NCBI RefSeq assembly: GCF_035917275.1
Contig: NZ_CP108508.1
Span: 7,626,001 to 7,690,000, forward strand
Source: Streptomyces sp. NBC_01237
GTDB lineage: Bacteria > Actinomycetota > Actinomycetes > Streptomycetales > Streptomycetaceae
Direction of reading: 5' to 3'
Length of the DNA stretch: 64,000 bases
Positions within the stretch are counted from its first letter, which is position 1. Each line of letters starts with the position of its first letter. The notes under the pieces are model-generated. The model did no database searches and was not told the DNA's origin. It was given only the letters and a program-made list of their open reading frames with translations. Below are positions 43,415 to 51,785 of this stretch, piece by piece. The position numbers and the translations under genes are program-made.

Positions 43415-44577
43415 GCCGTGCCCTGCGCAGACCCGGGCCCCGGGTGCTCACCGGTGCCGCCGCGCTGCTCGCCGCCGGAGTCGGCATCGCCCTCGTGGTG
43501 ACGAGCGTGGACGCGCCGGCCTTCACCGGCATCGAACAGGTGCCGCTGCCCGGCGGCGCCGACCTCGGGGAACACCCCTACGAGATCACCGCCGAGTTCG
43601 GGGACGTGCTGAGCCTGGCCCCGCAGTCCTCGGTGAAGGTCAACGACGTCTCCGTCGGACGCGTCACCAAGATCTCCCTCGCCCCCGGCGGCTGGACCGC
43701 GAAGGTCACCATGCGCGTCAACGGGAAGGTCGAACTTCCCCGGAACGCCTACGCCCACCTGGAACAGTCCAGCCTCCTCGGCGAGAAGTTCGTCCAGCTC
43801 TCACCCCCCGCGGGCGGCAGCGCCCGGGGCTCCCTCGCGGACGGCGACCGCATCCCGCTGGCCCGCACCAACCGGAACCCGGAGGTCGAGGAGGTGTTCG
43901 GCGCCCTGTCCCTGCTCCTCAACGGCGGCGGGGTCAACCAGCTGAAGACCATCACGACCGAACTGAACAAGGCGCTCGCCGGACAGGAACCCCAGGTCCG
44001 CTCGATGCTGAACCGGGTCGACACCCTCGTCACCAACCTCGACGGCCACAAGGAGGACATCACCCAGGCCCTCGACGGCGTCAACCGGCTCGCCGCCACG
44101 CTGGCCACCCGCAAACAGGACGTCGGCACGGTCCTCACCGGGCTCAGCCCCGGCATGAAGGTCCTGGAGAAGCAGCGCGGCTCGCTCCTGACGATGCTGC
44201 GCTCGCTCGACACGCTCTCCACCGTGGCCGTGGACACGATCAACAAGAGCAAGGCCGACATGATCGCCGACCTCAAGGCCCTCGCCCCGACCCTCAAGGC
44301 CCTCGCCGACTCCGGCAACGACCTGCCGGACTCCCTCCAGGTGCTGCTCACCTACCCGTTCACCGACGAGGTGCTGCGCGGGGTGAAGGGCGACTACCTC
44401 AACGTCTACCTCGATGTGACGGCCCGGCCCGGCACCCAGGTCATTCCGGCCCTCATCCCCGGCGACCCCGTACCCCCGCAGCCCACGGGCGGTACGGGCG
44501 GCGGGGCGCCCCTGAAGGACACGCTCCCGCTCCCGCTGCCCTCAGTCCCCGAGACCTCGCAGGGGAGCAACCGATGA
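43411..44577 (+). CDS. MCE-family protein, fifth (MceE position), no lipobox
   Basis: 388 residues, ATGA overlap with MceD. The N-terminus is SRALRRPGPRVLTGAAALLAAGVGIALVVTS, a membrane anchor with no cysteine, whereas the fifth Mce protein of mycobacteria (LprK type) is a lipoprotein. The MCE core reads ITAEFGDVLSLAPQSSVKVNDVSVGRVTKISL ... LEQSSLLGEKFVQLSPP. The C-terminus is Pro/Gly-rich. It probably keeps its structural role with a transmembrane rather than lipid anchor. Confidence 0.92.
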   Translation: MSRALRRPGPRVLTGAAALLAAGVGIALVVTSVDAPAFTGIEQVPLPGGADLGEHPYEITAEFGDVLSLAPQSSVKVNDVSVGRVTKISLAPGGWTAKVTMRVNGKVELPRNAYAHLEQSSLLGEKFVQLSPPAGGSARGSLADGDRIPLARTNRNPEVEEVFGALSLLLNGGGVNQLKTITTELNKALAGQEPQVRSMLNRVDTLVTNLDGHKEDITQALDGVNRLAATLATRKQDVGTVLTGLSPGMKVLEKQRGSLLTMLRSLDTLSTVAVDTINKSKADMIADLKALAPTLKALADSGNDLPDSLQVLLTYPFTDEVLRGVKGDYLNVYLDVTARPGTQVIPALIPGDPVPPQPTGGTGGGAPLKDTLPLPLPSVPETSQGSNR

Positions 44578-45830
44578 TCACCCTCGCCATCCGGCTCAAG
44601 AACATCGCCTTCCTCGTCATCGCGGTCCTCGTGCTCGGCTACCTCGGCGTGCGCTACGCCGACCTCGGCCACTACGTCGGACTGCGCAGCTACTACACCG
44701 TCACGGTGCAACTCCCGCAGACGGGCGGCCTGTACACCCACTCCAACGTCACCTACCGGGGTGTCTCCGTCGGCCGCGTCGGACCCATCGAGCTGACCGA
44801 CGAAGGGGTCGAGGCCGAACTGCGCATCGAGAAGGACTCACCTCCCATCCCGGACAGCCTCCAGGCCGTCGTCGCCAACCTCTCGGCGGTCGGCGAGCAG
44901 TACGTCGACCTGCGGCCGACCCGCGGGGACGGCCCCTTCCTCGGCAACGGTTCGGTGATCGACCAGGCCGACACCACCATCCCGGCACCGCCCACCGAGG
45001 TCCTCACCAGCGTCAACGACCTGGCGGGCTCCGTCGACCTGGAGAACCTGCGCACGGTCGTCGACGAGTTCGGCACCGCGTTCAACGGGCGTGGCGACGA
45101 CCTCCAGGTGCTCCTGGACACCAGCAGCGAGTTCATCGACGCGGCGGACAGGTCCCTGCCGGTCACCACCAGGCTGATGGCCGACGGCGAGACCGTGCTG
45201 CGGACCCAGGCCGAACAGGGCGAGGCACTGAAGGGCTTCGCCTCCGGGGCCAAGGAGCTGGCTGCCGAACTCAAGGGCTCCGACACCGACCTGCGCAAGC
45301 TCATCGCGGCCGCCCCGGACGCGGCCGGGCAGGTCAGCGGACTGCTGCGCGACCTCGACCCCAGCTTCGGAGTCGTCGTCGCCAACCTCCTCACCACGTC
45401 CGAGGTCGCCGTCACACGCCAGCGCGGCCTGGAGGAACTGCTCGTGAAGCTGCCCGCCGTGGCGGCGGCGGGCGCGACAGCGGTGGACGAGGGCGGCGCC
45501 CGGTTCGGGATGTCGGTCACCTTCTTCGAACCGCTGCCCTGCACCGCCGGATACGGCGCGACGACCTACCGCAACGGCCTCGACACCTCGGCCGCACCCC
45601 CGCTCAACACCAAGGCCCGCTGCACCTCGTCGCCCGGCACCGGCATCAACGTACGGGGCAGCGCGAACGCCCCGAAGGGCGGACCCGTACCCGAGCCCGC
45701 CACCGCGGGAACGGTGTTCCGGGGAACCGACGCGGCGGACCGGCTGCCCGGAGCGCTGGGCCTCGACGCCCGGACCGCGCCCCCGGCCGACGGCATGTCC
45801 GGTCTGCTCGGCCTGGGAGGAGACGAATGA
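44574..45830 (+). CDS. MCE-family protein, sixth (MceF position)
   Basis: 418 residues, ATGA overlap with MceE. Anchor IAFLVIAVLVLGYLGVRYADLG, then VTVQLPQTGGLYTHSNVTYRGVSVGRVGPIELTDEGVEAELRIEKD ... VVANLSAVGEQYVDLRPTRGDGPFL. The C-terminal third carries cysteines (LPCTAGYG, ARCTSS) and a Pro-rich end. Last of the six Mce subunits. The following four genes are Mce-associated proteins. Confidence 0.95.
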   Translation: MITLAIRLKNIAFLVIAVLVLGYLGVRYADLGHYVGLRSYYTVTVQLPQTGGLYTHSNVTYRGVSVGRVGPIELTDEGVEAELRIEKDSPPIPDSLQAVVANLSAVGEQYVDLRPTRGDGPFLGNGSVIDQADTTIPAPPTEVLTSVNDLAGSVDLENLRTVVDEFGTAFNGRGDDLQVLLDTSSEFIDAADRSLPVTTRLMADGETVLRTQAEQGEALKGFASGAKELAAELKGSDTDLRKLIAAAPDAAGQVSGLLRDLDPSFGVVVANLLTTSEVAVTRQRGLEELLVKLPAVAAAGATAVDEGGARFGMSVTFFEPLPCTAGYGATTYRNGLDTSAAPPLNTKARCTSSPGTGINVRGSANAPKGGPVPEPATAGTVFRGTDAADRLPGALGLDARTAPPADGMSGLLGLGGDE

Positions 45831-46348
45831 CGCGCCGCACCAGAACCCTGAGCGGCTGGGGAGTGCTGCTCGCCGCCGTGCTGGTCTGCGCCCTCGGCGG
45901 CTGGTCGTACGCCGGTGCGCGCGGCGACGACACGCTCGCGTTCGCGAAGAGCCGGGACGCCGCACTGTCCGAAGGGCGCCGGCACATCGCCACGCTGAAC
46001 AGCCTGGACGGCAAGAGCGCCGGGAGCGTGGACACCGGTCTGCGCGCCTGGCTCGACTCCTCGACCGGACCGCTGCACGACCAGCTCAAGCGGACCCGGA
46101 AGACGGACGAGAGAGAGCTGACGGCGTCCGGAGCCACCGCACGCGGCAGGGTCACCGACGCCGCGCTCACCGCGCTCGACGAGCGGACCCGGACGGCGCG
46201 ACTGATCGCGACCGTCGACATCGAGGTCACCCCGCGCACCGGGAAGGCCGGTACCCAGCGCAAACGCTTCGAGGCCACCCTCGTGAGAACGGCGGACGGC
46301 TGGAAGGTCGAGGCGCTCACGGCGATCGGGGTCGGAGGCGGCGGATGA
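45827..46348 (+). CDS. Mce-associated (Mas) protein, type A, first copy
   Basis: 173 residues, ATGA overlap with MceF. One N-terminal membrane segment (GVLLAAVLVCALGGWSYAG), then an extracytoplasmic domain of NTF2-like type: ALSEGRRHIATLNSLDGKSAGSVDTGLRAWLDSSTGPLHDQL ... RLIATVDIEVTPRTGK ... WKVEAL. The same layout recurs in the third Mas gene. Mas proteins accompany mce operons and may stabilise the complex, as shown for OmamA/MCE-associated proteins. Confidence 0.88.
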   Translation: MTRRTRTLSGWGVLLAAVLVCALGGWSYAGARGDDTLAFAKSRDAALSEGRRHIATLNSLDGKSAGSVDTGLRAWLDSSTGPLHDQLKRTRKTDERELTASGATARGRVTDAALTALDERTRTARLIATVDIEVTPRTGKAGTQRKRFEATLVRTADGWKVEALTAIGVGGGG

Positions 46349-46992
46349 GACAGCGGGGAGGGACGGCGACGGTGAACGGCACGAGCACGGCAGGGCGGAC
46401 CGAGGAACGCGACGAGGGAGCCGACGCGGAGCGGCCCGAGGACAGGACACCCACGCGGGCCGACGCGCCCGCGCTCGGGACGCCCCGCCGGGACCGCGGT
46501 CGGCTCCGGGTCATCGGCGGGGTCCTCGTGTGCGCACTGCTCGTGGCGGGCGGTCTGCTCTTCGCCGAGGGGCGGCAGCTGCGGGACACCCCCGCCACGT
46601 CCAACCGTGCGCTCACCGACGCCGAGGCGACCACACGGGTCGTGGGCGATGTCAGCAACGCGCTCGGCAAGGTGTTCTCGTACAGCCCGCAGGCCACCGC
46701 CGTCACCAAGGAGGCGGCGAAGGAGGTCCTGGCGGGGAAGGCGCTCCAGCAGTACGCGGCGCTGTTCGGCCAGGTCGAGAAACAGTCCGGCGACCAGGAA
46801 CTGACGCTCACCACCCATGTCGTACGCGCCGGGGTGACCCGGCTGACCGACAGCAGCGCCCACCTCCTCGTCCTTCTCGACCAGGTCTACGAGCGCCGGG
46901 GCAAGCCCGCCACGACAGCGGCCGCGCAGCTCTCGGTGACCGCCCAACTGCGGGACGGGCACTGGCGCATCGTCGAGATCACTTCCAGGTAG
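46345..46992 (+). CDS. Mce-associated (Mas) protein, type B, first copy
   Basis: 215 residues, ATGA overlap. A charged cytosolic N-terminus of about 55 residues containing EDRTPTR, one membrane segment (VIGGVLVCALLVAGGLLFAEG), then a domain reading NALGKVFSYSPQATAVTKEAAKEVLAGKALQQYAALFGQVEK ... VTAQLRDGHWRIVEI. The end (DGHWRI) matches the NTF2-like end of Mas proteins. The fourth Mas gene repeats this plan, including DDRTPTR. Confidence 0.88.
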   Translation: MRQRGGTATVNGTSTAGRTEERDEGADAERPEDRTPTRADAPALGTPRRDRGRLRVIGGVLVCALLVAGGLLFAEGRQLRDTPATSNRALTDAEATTRVVGDVSNALGKVFSYSPQATAVTKEAAKEVLAGKALQQYAALFGQVEKQSGDQELTLTTHVVRAGVTRLTDSSAHLLVLLDQVYERRGKPATTAAAQLSVTAQLRDGHWRIVEITSR

Positions 46993-47051
46993 CGCACGCA
47001 GACAACGCACAAGGCCCGGATCGGCTCAGCGGGCAGGGGAGAGGCAAAGCA

Positions 47052-47582
47052 ATGGCACGGGTACGCACGACGAGGAATCCACTGGTGATGGTGGCGATCG
47101 CGCTGACGGTCGTGGCGGCCGGTGCGGCGGGCTGGGGCGGCTGGTCCCGGTACGACGCCGTGCACGACGACTCGGCGGCGTACGCGCAGGCCCGCGACGA
47201 CGCACTGGCCGCGGGGGAGCAGGCCGTGCAGAACATGAACACCCTCGACCACCAGAAGCTGGAACAGGGGCTGGACAGCTGGGAGAGCTCCACCACCGGC
47301 GATCTGCACAAGCAACTCATCGACGGCCGGGACGAGTTCGTGAAGCAGATCCAGGCCGCGAAGACGGTCAGCACCGCGAAGGTCCTCTCCGGCGCGGTCA
47401 CCGAACTCGACGACCGGGCCGGGCGTGCGGGGGTCATGGTGGCGCTGCGGGTCACCGTCACCGCACCGAAGGGCGAACCCGCGGTGAAGGAGAGCAGGAT
47501 GCTCGGGCAGCTCACCCGGACCTCTCAGGGGTGGAAGCTCAGCGCCCTCGGCCAGGCGCCCGTCGGCAACACGGCCGACTGA
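47052..47582 (+). CDS. Mce-associated (Mas) protein, type A, second copy
   Basis: 176 residues from ATG 47052, preceded by GGGGAGAGG. Membrane segment LVMVAIALTVVAAGAAGWGGW, then ARDDALAAGEQAVQNMNTLDHQKLEQGLDSWESSTTGDLHKQLIDGRDEF, which lines up with the first type A protein (AALSEGRRHIATLNSLDGKSAGSVDTGLRAWLDSSTGPLHDQL). It ends GWKLSALGQAPVGN. Almost certainly a paralogue by tandem duplication. Confidence 0.88.
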   Translation: MARVRTTRNPLVMVAIALTVVAAGAAGWGGWSRYDAVHDDSAAYAQARDDALAAGEQAVQNMNTLDHQKLEQGLDSWESSTTGDLHKQLIDGRDEFVKQIQAAKTVSTAKVLSGAVTELDDRAGRAGVMVALRVTVTAPKGEPAVKESRMLGQLTRTSQGWKLSALGQAPVGNTAD

Positions 47583-47619
47583 CGCCCGCTCCCCGCCCCG
47601 CCACCGAGAGGACCCCGAC

Positions 47620-48345
47620 ATGTCGACGACCCGTCACCTCGTCAACCGGCAGCGCCGCTTGGCCACCGCCGCCGCGGACCGCACCGCCGCGCCCGCACCG
47701 CCCAAGGAGTCCGGGGAGATCAACACCCCCGGCCCCGAAGCGGAGCCGGACGACAGGACACCCACCCGGCACGAGGCCGGGAAGAGGACCGAAGCCGGAC
47801 CGGAGCCCCGGCCCAAGAGGCGCCCGCCCCGCCTCCGGACCGTTCTGCCCGCCCTCCTGTGCGCCCTCACCGTGCTCCTCGGCGCCTTCGCGGCCTGGGC
47901 GTTCACCTCCGCCGGAAGCCTGCGCGAGGACCCGTCCCGGCAGAACACCGCCCTCACCGACATCGGCCGCACCAGTGAGGTGAAGGGCCAGATCACCGAG
48001 GCCGTCGGGGCCGTCTTCTCGTACGACTACGCCTCGCCCGCCAAGTCCGACCGGGCCGCGAGCACCTATCTCGTCGGCAAGGCGGTGGGGCAGCACAAGG
48101 ACATGCTCGCCGAGGTGCGGGCCCAGGCGCCGAAGCAGAAGCTCGTCCTCACCACGACCGTCACCGAGAGCGGTGTGGAGCTGCTCGACGGCGACCGGGC
48201 CCGGCTGCTGATCTTCGCCGACCAGAGCAACACCCGTACCGGCAAGGCCGAGGAGACCACCTACGCGGCGGCCATGTTCGCCGTGGACGCCGTTCGCCGC
48301 GGCGACACCTGGCGGATCGCCGCCATCGATACGTTCACCCGGTGA
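47620..48345 (+). CDS. Mce-associated (Mas) protein, type B, second copy
   Basis: 241 residues, ATG 37 bases after the previous stop with GAGAGGA upstream. It has a long Pro/Glu-rich N-terminus carrying DDRTPTR, membrane segment ALLCALTVLLGAFAAWAF, and QITEAVGAVFSYDYASPAKSDRAASTYLVGKAVGQHKDMLAEV, aligning with the first type B protein (NALGKVFSYSPQAT). End: GDTWRIAAIDTF. It completes the A-B-A'-B' set. Confidence 0.88.
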   Translation: MSTTRHLVNRQRRLATAAADRTAAPAPPKESGEINTPGPEAEPDDRTPTRHEAGKRTEAGPEPRPKRRPPRLRTVLPALLCALTVLLGAFAAWAFTSAGSLREDPSRQNTALTDIGRTSEVKGQITEAVGAVFSYDYASPAKSDRAASTYLVGKAVGQHKDMLAEVRAQAPKQKLVLTTTVTESGVELLDGDRARLLIFADQSNTRTGKAEETTYAAAMFAVDAVRRGDTWRIAAIDTFTR

Positions 48346-48367
48346 CCCGCAGGAGAAGGGAGCACGC

Positions 48368-49588
48368 ATGAGGTTCAACGGCACGATGCGCCGCGGACTC
48401 ACCGGCACGGCCACGGCCTTCGCCGCGATGGCCGCGCTCACCGCGTCCCAGGCGCCGGGATTCGCCGGCCCCGCACAGCACCCGAAGAAGGCCGCGGCGG
48501 CGGACGACGTGGTGTGGACCCAGGTGCCCAACGACGACTCGTACCACACCGAGCTGCCCCCACTGAGGTCGCCCGAGCCGCCGAAGGCCGGCACGCGGCC
48601 GAACCCGGCCGTCGCCAAGTCCTGGGCGCAGTCCGGGATTCCGGCCACCGTGCTGGCCGCGTACCGCGCGTCCGAGAGCGCCCTGGGGCGGAGCGACCCG
48701 GGGTGCCGTCTTCCGTGGCAGCTGCTCGCGGCGATCGGCAAGGTCGAGTCGGGCCAGGCCCGCGGCGGCCGCGTCGACGCCCGCGGCACCACACTCACCC
48801 CGATCCTGGGCCCCGTGCTCAACGGGGCGGGCTTCGCCACGATCCGGGACACCGACAACGGCGCGTACGACGGCGACACCGCTTACGACCGGGCGGTCGG
48901 CCCGATGCAGTTCATCCCCTCCACCTGGGCGCACTGGGGGAAGGACGGCAACGCCGACGGCCGCAAGGACCCCAACAACATCTACGACGCCGCCCTCGCC
49001 GCCGGCCACTACCTCTGCGCCGGTCCCCGCGACCTGGCCGTTGGGGGCGACCTGGACCGGGCGATCCTCAGCTACAACCACTCCGACACCTACCTGCGCA
49101 CCGTGCTGTCCTGGCTGGCGTTCTACCGCGAGGGCACCCATCCGGTGGCCGACGGCAAGGGCGTGATCCCCACGAGCCCCGGCGCGGGCGGCCGGGCCGA
49201 ACCCAAGGCCCCGGTCGGCGGCCCCGGTACCCCCGGCAAGGGGGGCGGCATCGTCATCGGACCGCAGCCCACCCGCACACCGGGCCCGTCCCCCACGCCC
49301 CGCCCCACGGGCTCCGCCTCACCCGGCCCGAGCCCCGACCCCACGGACACGGGTCCCACCGACCCCGGTCCGAGCCCCGACCCCACGGACACCGGCCCGA
49401 CCGACCCCGGTCCGAGCCCCGACCCGACGGACACCGGTCCCACCGACCCCGGTCCCACCGGGCCGGGCTGCCCCACCGGCTCCCCGAGCCCCGACCCGTC
49501 CGACACCGCACCCACGCCCACGCCGGACCCCGGCGGGAGCGAGGACCCCTGCGCCACCCCGTCGGGCGAGCCGGGATCACCCGCCTGA
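48368..49588 (+). CDS. Secreted lytic murein transglycosylase at the end of the mce operon
   Basis: 406 residues, 22 bases after the last Mas gene with AGGAGAAGGGAG upstream. Signal peptide about 1-35 (TATAFAAMAALTASQAPGFA). The soluble-lytic-transglycosylase core contains LPWQLLAAIGKVESGQ (catalytic Glu in VESG), GPMQFIPSTWAHWGKDGNADGRKDPNNIYDAALAAGHYLC, and LSYNHSDTYL, the usual MltB-like signatures. After about residue 265 comes a Gly/Pro/Thr/Asp-rich tail with three 14-residue repeats that probably spans the wall. The enzyme would open peptidoglycan, possibly to let the Mce channel assemble. Confidence 0.92.
   Translation: MRFNGTMRRGLTGTATAFAAMAALTASQAPGFAGPAQHPKKAAAADDVVWTQVPNDDSYHTELPPLRSPEPPKAGTRPNPAVAKSWAQSGIPATVLAAYRASESALGRSDPGCRLPWQLLAAIGKVESGQARGGRVDARGTTLTPILGPVLNGAGFATIRDTDNGAYDGDTAYDRAVGPMQFIPSTWAHWGKDGNADGRKDPNNIYDAALAAGHYLCAGPRDLAVGGDLDRAILSYNHSDTYLRTVLSWLAFYREGTHPVADGKGVIPTSPGAGGRAEPKAPVGGPGTPGKGGGIVIGPQPTRTPGPSPTPRPTGSASPGPSPDPTDTGPTDPGPSPDPTDTGPTDPGPSPDPTDTGPTDPGPTGPGCPTGSPSPDPSDTAPTPTPDPGGSEDPCATPSGEPGSPA
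49328..49453 (+). repeat. Three tandem 42-bp units in the transglycosylase tail
   Basis: Units at 49328-49369, 49370-49411 and 49412-49453 each encode PSPDPTDTGPTDPG with few base changes. They lengthen a Pro/Thr spacer and are prone to copy-number change. Confidence 0.85.
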
Positions 49589-50638
49589 CAGCACCTCGGC
49601 CAGGTCGTACCGCACCACTTCCTCCAACTGCCCGTAGGTGCAGCCGGAGGGAGTGCGGTCCGGCCGCCACCGCCGGAACTGTGTGGTGTGCCGGAACCTG
49701 TCGCCCTCCATGTGGTCGTAGGCGACCTCGCAGACCCGCTCCGGGCGCAGCGGCACCCAGGACTGGTCCTTCTTGCCCGACCAGCGGTTCTGCGTCCCGG
49801 GCAGCCGGGCGCTCTCGTGCGCCCCGGCGTCCGCCCAGGCCGCCCACGGGTGCTCGGCGAACCCGGTGCGCAGCGGCTCCAGTTCCTCGGCCAGCTCCGC
49901 GCGCCGCTTCATCGGGAAGGCCGCGCACACCCCGACGTGCTGGAGGACGCCCCCGGTGTCGTACAGGCCCAGCAGCAGCGAGCCGACGACCGGGCCGCTC
50001 TTGTGCACGCGGTATCCCGCGACCACACAGTCCGCGGTCCGCTCGTGCTTGATCTTGTACATCACCCGGGCGTCGGGCCGGTAGGGAAGGTCGAGCGGCT
50101 TGGCCACGACACCGTCGAGCCCCGCGCCCTCGTACCGTTCGAACCACTGCCGGGCGAGTGCTTGATCCGTGGTCGCCGGAGCGAGATGGACCGGCGCCGA
50201 GGCATCGGCGAGCGCCGCCTCCAGCACCTCCCGCCGGTCCGACTGAGGGGTGGTGAGCAGCGAATCGTCGTTCACCGCGAGGATGTCGAAGGCGATCAGA
50301 CCGGCCGGGGTCTGCTCGGCCAGCAGCCGCACCCGTGAGTCCGCCGGATGGATCCGCTCCCCGAGCCGGTCGAAGTCCAGGCGCCCCTCGTACGGGACGA
50401 CGATCTCCCCGTCGATGACACAGCGCGGCGGGAGATTGTCCCGCACCGCCGTGACCAGCTCCGGGAAGTAGCGGGTCAGGGGTTTGCCGGTGCGGCTGCC
50501 GATCACCACCTCGTCGCCGTCCCGGTGCACGATCGCCCGGAAGCCGTCCCACTTCGCCTCGTACTGCATGCCCGGCGGGATCGTGGACACGGATTTGGCG
50601 AGCATCGGCTTCACGGGTGGCATCACCGGTAGATCCAT
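49577..50638 (-). CDS. ATP-dependent DNA ligase (LigC/LigD ligase-domain type)
   Basis: 353 residues from ATG 50638 (the frame extends upstream without support). Nucleotidyltransferase motif I is YEAKWDGFRAI with the adenylated lysine at Lys29. Further motifs are CVIDGEIVVPYEGRLDFDRL (motif III region), AGLDGVVAKPLDLPYR (motif IV) and VMYKIKHERTADCVVAGY (motif V). The C-terminal OB fold includes WVPLRPERVCEVAYDHMEGDRFRH. It seals nicks in repair, using ATP. It is divergent from a LigD-type polymerase gene, so the two functions fused in LigD elsewhere are split here. Confidence 0.95.
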   Translation of the reverse strand: MDLPVMPPVKPMLAKSVSTIPPGMQYEAKWDGFRAIVHRDGDEVVIGSRTGKPLTRYFPELVTAVRDNLPPRCVIDGEIVVPYEGRLDFDRLGERIHPADSRVRLLAEQTPAGLIAFDILAVNDDSLLTTPQSDRREVLEAALADASAPVHLAPATTDQALARQWFERYEGAGLDGVVAKPLDLPYRPDARVMYKIKHERTADCVVAGYRVHKSGPVVGSLLLGLYDTGGVLQHVGVCAAFPMKRRAELAEELEPLRTGFAEHPWAAWADAGAHESARLPGTQNRWSGKKDQSWVPLRPERVCEVAYDHMEGDRFRHTTQFRRWRPDRTPSGCTYGQLEEVVRYDLAEVLSGG

Positions 50639-50714
50639 GGCCCGATTCTCACCCGCCCGCCGCCGTACGTCTCCCGATATGCGGCATATGTGCGAGCGGC
50701 CTACGGTGGCCGTC

Positions 50715-51785
50715 ATGGGAGCAGCGGTGGAGCTGGACGCGGGCGGACGAGCCGTACGGCTGTCCAACCCGGACAAGGTGTACTTCCCGGAGAAGGGCTA
50801 CACGAAGAGGGACGTGGCCGAGTACTTCCTGGCCGTGGGGCCCGGAATCACCCGTGCCCTGCGCGACCGGCCGACCACCCTCCAGCGGTTCGTGGACGGT
50901 GTCGAGGGGGACTTCTTCTACCAGAAGCGGGCGCCGAAGAACCTCCCCGACTGGATCCCGACCGCCAGGATCGCCTTCCCCAGCGGCCGTCCCGCCGACG
51001 AGATCAGCCCCACCGAGCTCGCCGCGGTGATCTGGGCGGCCAACCTCGGCACCCTCACCTTCCACCCCTGGCCGGTACGGAGCGCCGACACCGACCACCC
51101 CGACGAGCTGCGCATCGACCTCGATCCGCAGCCCGGCACGGACTACGCGGACGCCGTGGCCGCCGCCCACGAACTGCGCTCCGTCCTCGACGACCACGGG
51201 CTGCGCGGCTGGCCCAAGACCTCCGGCGGCCGCGGCATCCATGTCTTCGTGCCCATCGCCCCGCGGTGGACCTTCACCGAGGTGCGACGGGCGGCCATCG
51301 CCGCCGGGCGCGAACTGGAACGGCGCATGCCCAAGCGCGTGACGACCGCATGGTGGAAGGAGGAGCGCGGCGAGCGGATCTTCGTCGACTTCAACCAGAC
51401 CGCCCGCGACCGCACGATCGCCTCCGCCTACTCCGTACGGCCCTTCCCGCACGCCCCCGTCTCCGCACCCCTGCGCTGGGAGGAGGTCGACGACGCCGAG
51501 CCCCGCGACTTCGACATCAGGACCCTGCCCGCGCGCTACGCCGAACTCGGCGATGTCCACGCCGACATGGACGAGCACGCGTTCCGGCTCGACGCGCTGC
51601 TGGAACTCGCCGACCGGGACGAGAAGGAGCGCGGGCTCGGCGACATGCCCTACCCGCCGGAGTACCCGAAGATGCCCGGCGAACCGAAGCGGGTGCAGCC
51701 CAGCCGCGCCCGGCACGACGACGGCGCGGACGGGCGCGGCGACGACGGCGGTGACGGCGGCGACGGTGACGGCGACGCGGCATGA
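50715..51785 (+). CDS. LigD-type DNA repair polymerase/primase
   Basis: 356 residues from ATG 50715. Archaeo-eukaryotic primase fold of the PolDom class: RLSNPDKVYFPEKGYTKRDVAEYF at the start, FFYQKRAPKN, the catalytic metal pair LRIDLDPQ (Asp135, Asp137), KTSGGRGIHVFVPI (His176) and IFVDFNQTARDRTIASAYSVRP. The end is a low-complexity Asp/Gly run. PolDom proteins fill gaps at double-strand breaks with the ligase. No Ku gene is in the window, so the partner may be elsewhere. Confidence 0.94.
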   Translation: MGAAVELDAGGRAVRLSNPDKVYFPEKGYTKRDVAEYFLAVGPGITRALRDRPTTLQRFVDGVEGDFFYQKRAPKNLPDWIPTARIAFPSGRPADEISPTELAAVIWAANLGTLTFHPWPVRSADTDHPDELRIDLDPQPGTDYADAVAAAHELRSVLDDHGLRGWPKTSGGRGIHVFVPIAPRWTFTEVRRAAIAAGRELERRMPKRVTTAWWKEERGERIFVDFNQTARDRTIASAYSVRPFPHAPVSAPLRWEEVDDAEPRDFDIRTLPARYAELGDVHADMDEHAFRLDALLELADRDEKERGLGDMPYPPEYPKMPGEPKRVQPSRARHDDGADGRGDDGGDGGDGDGDAA

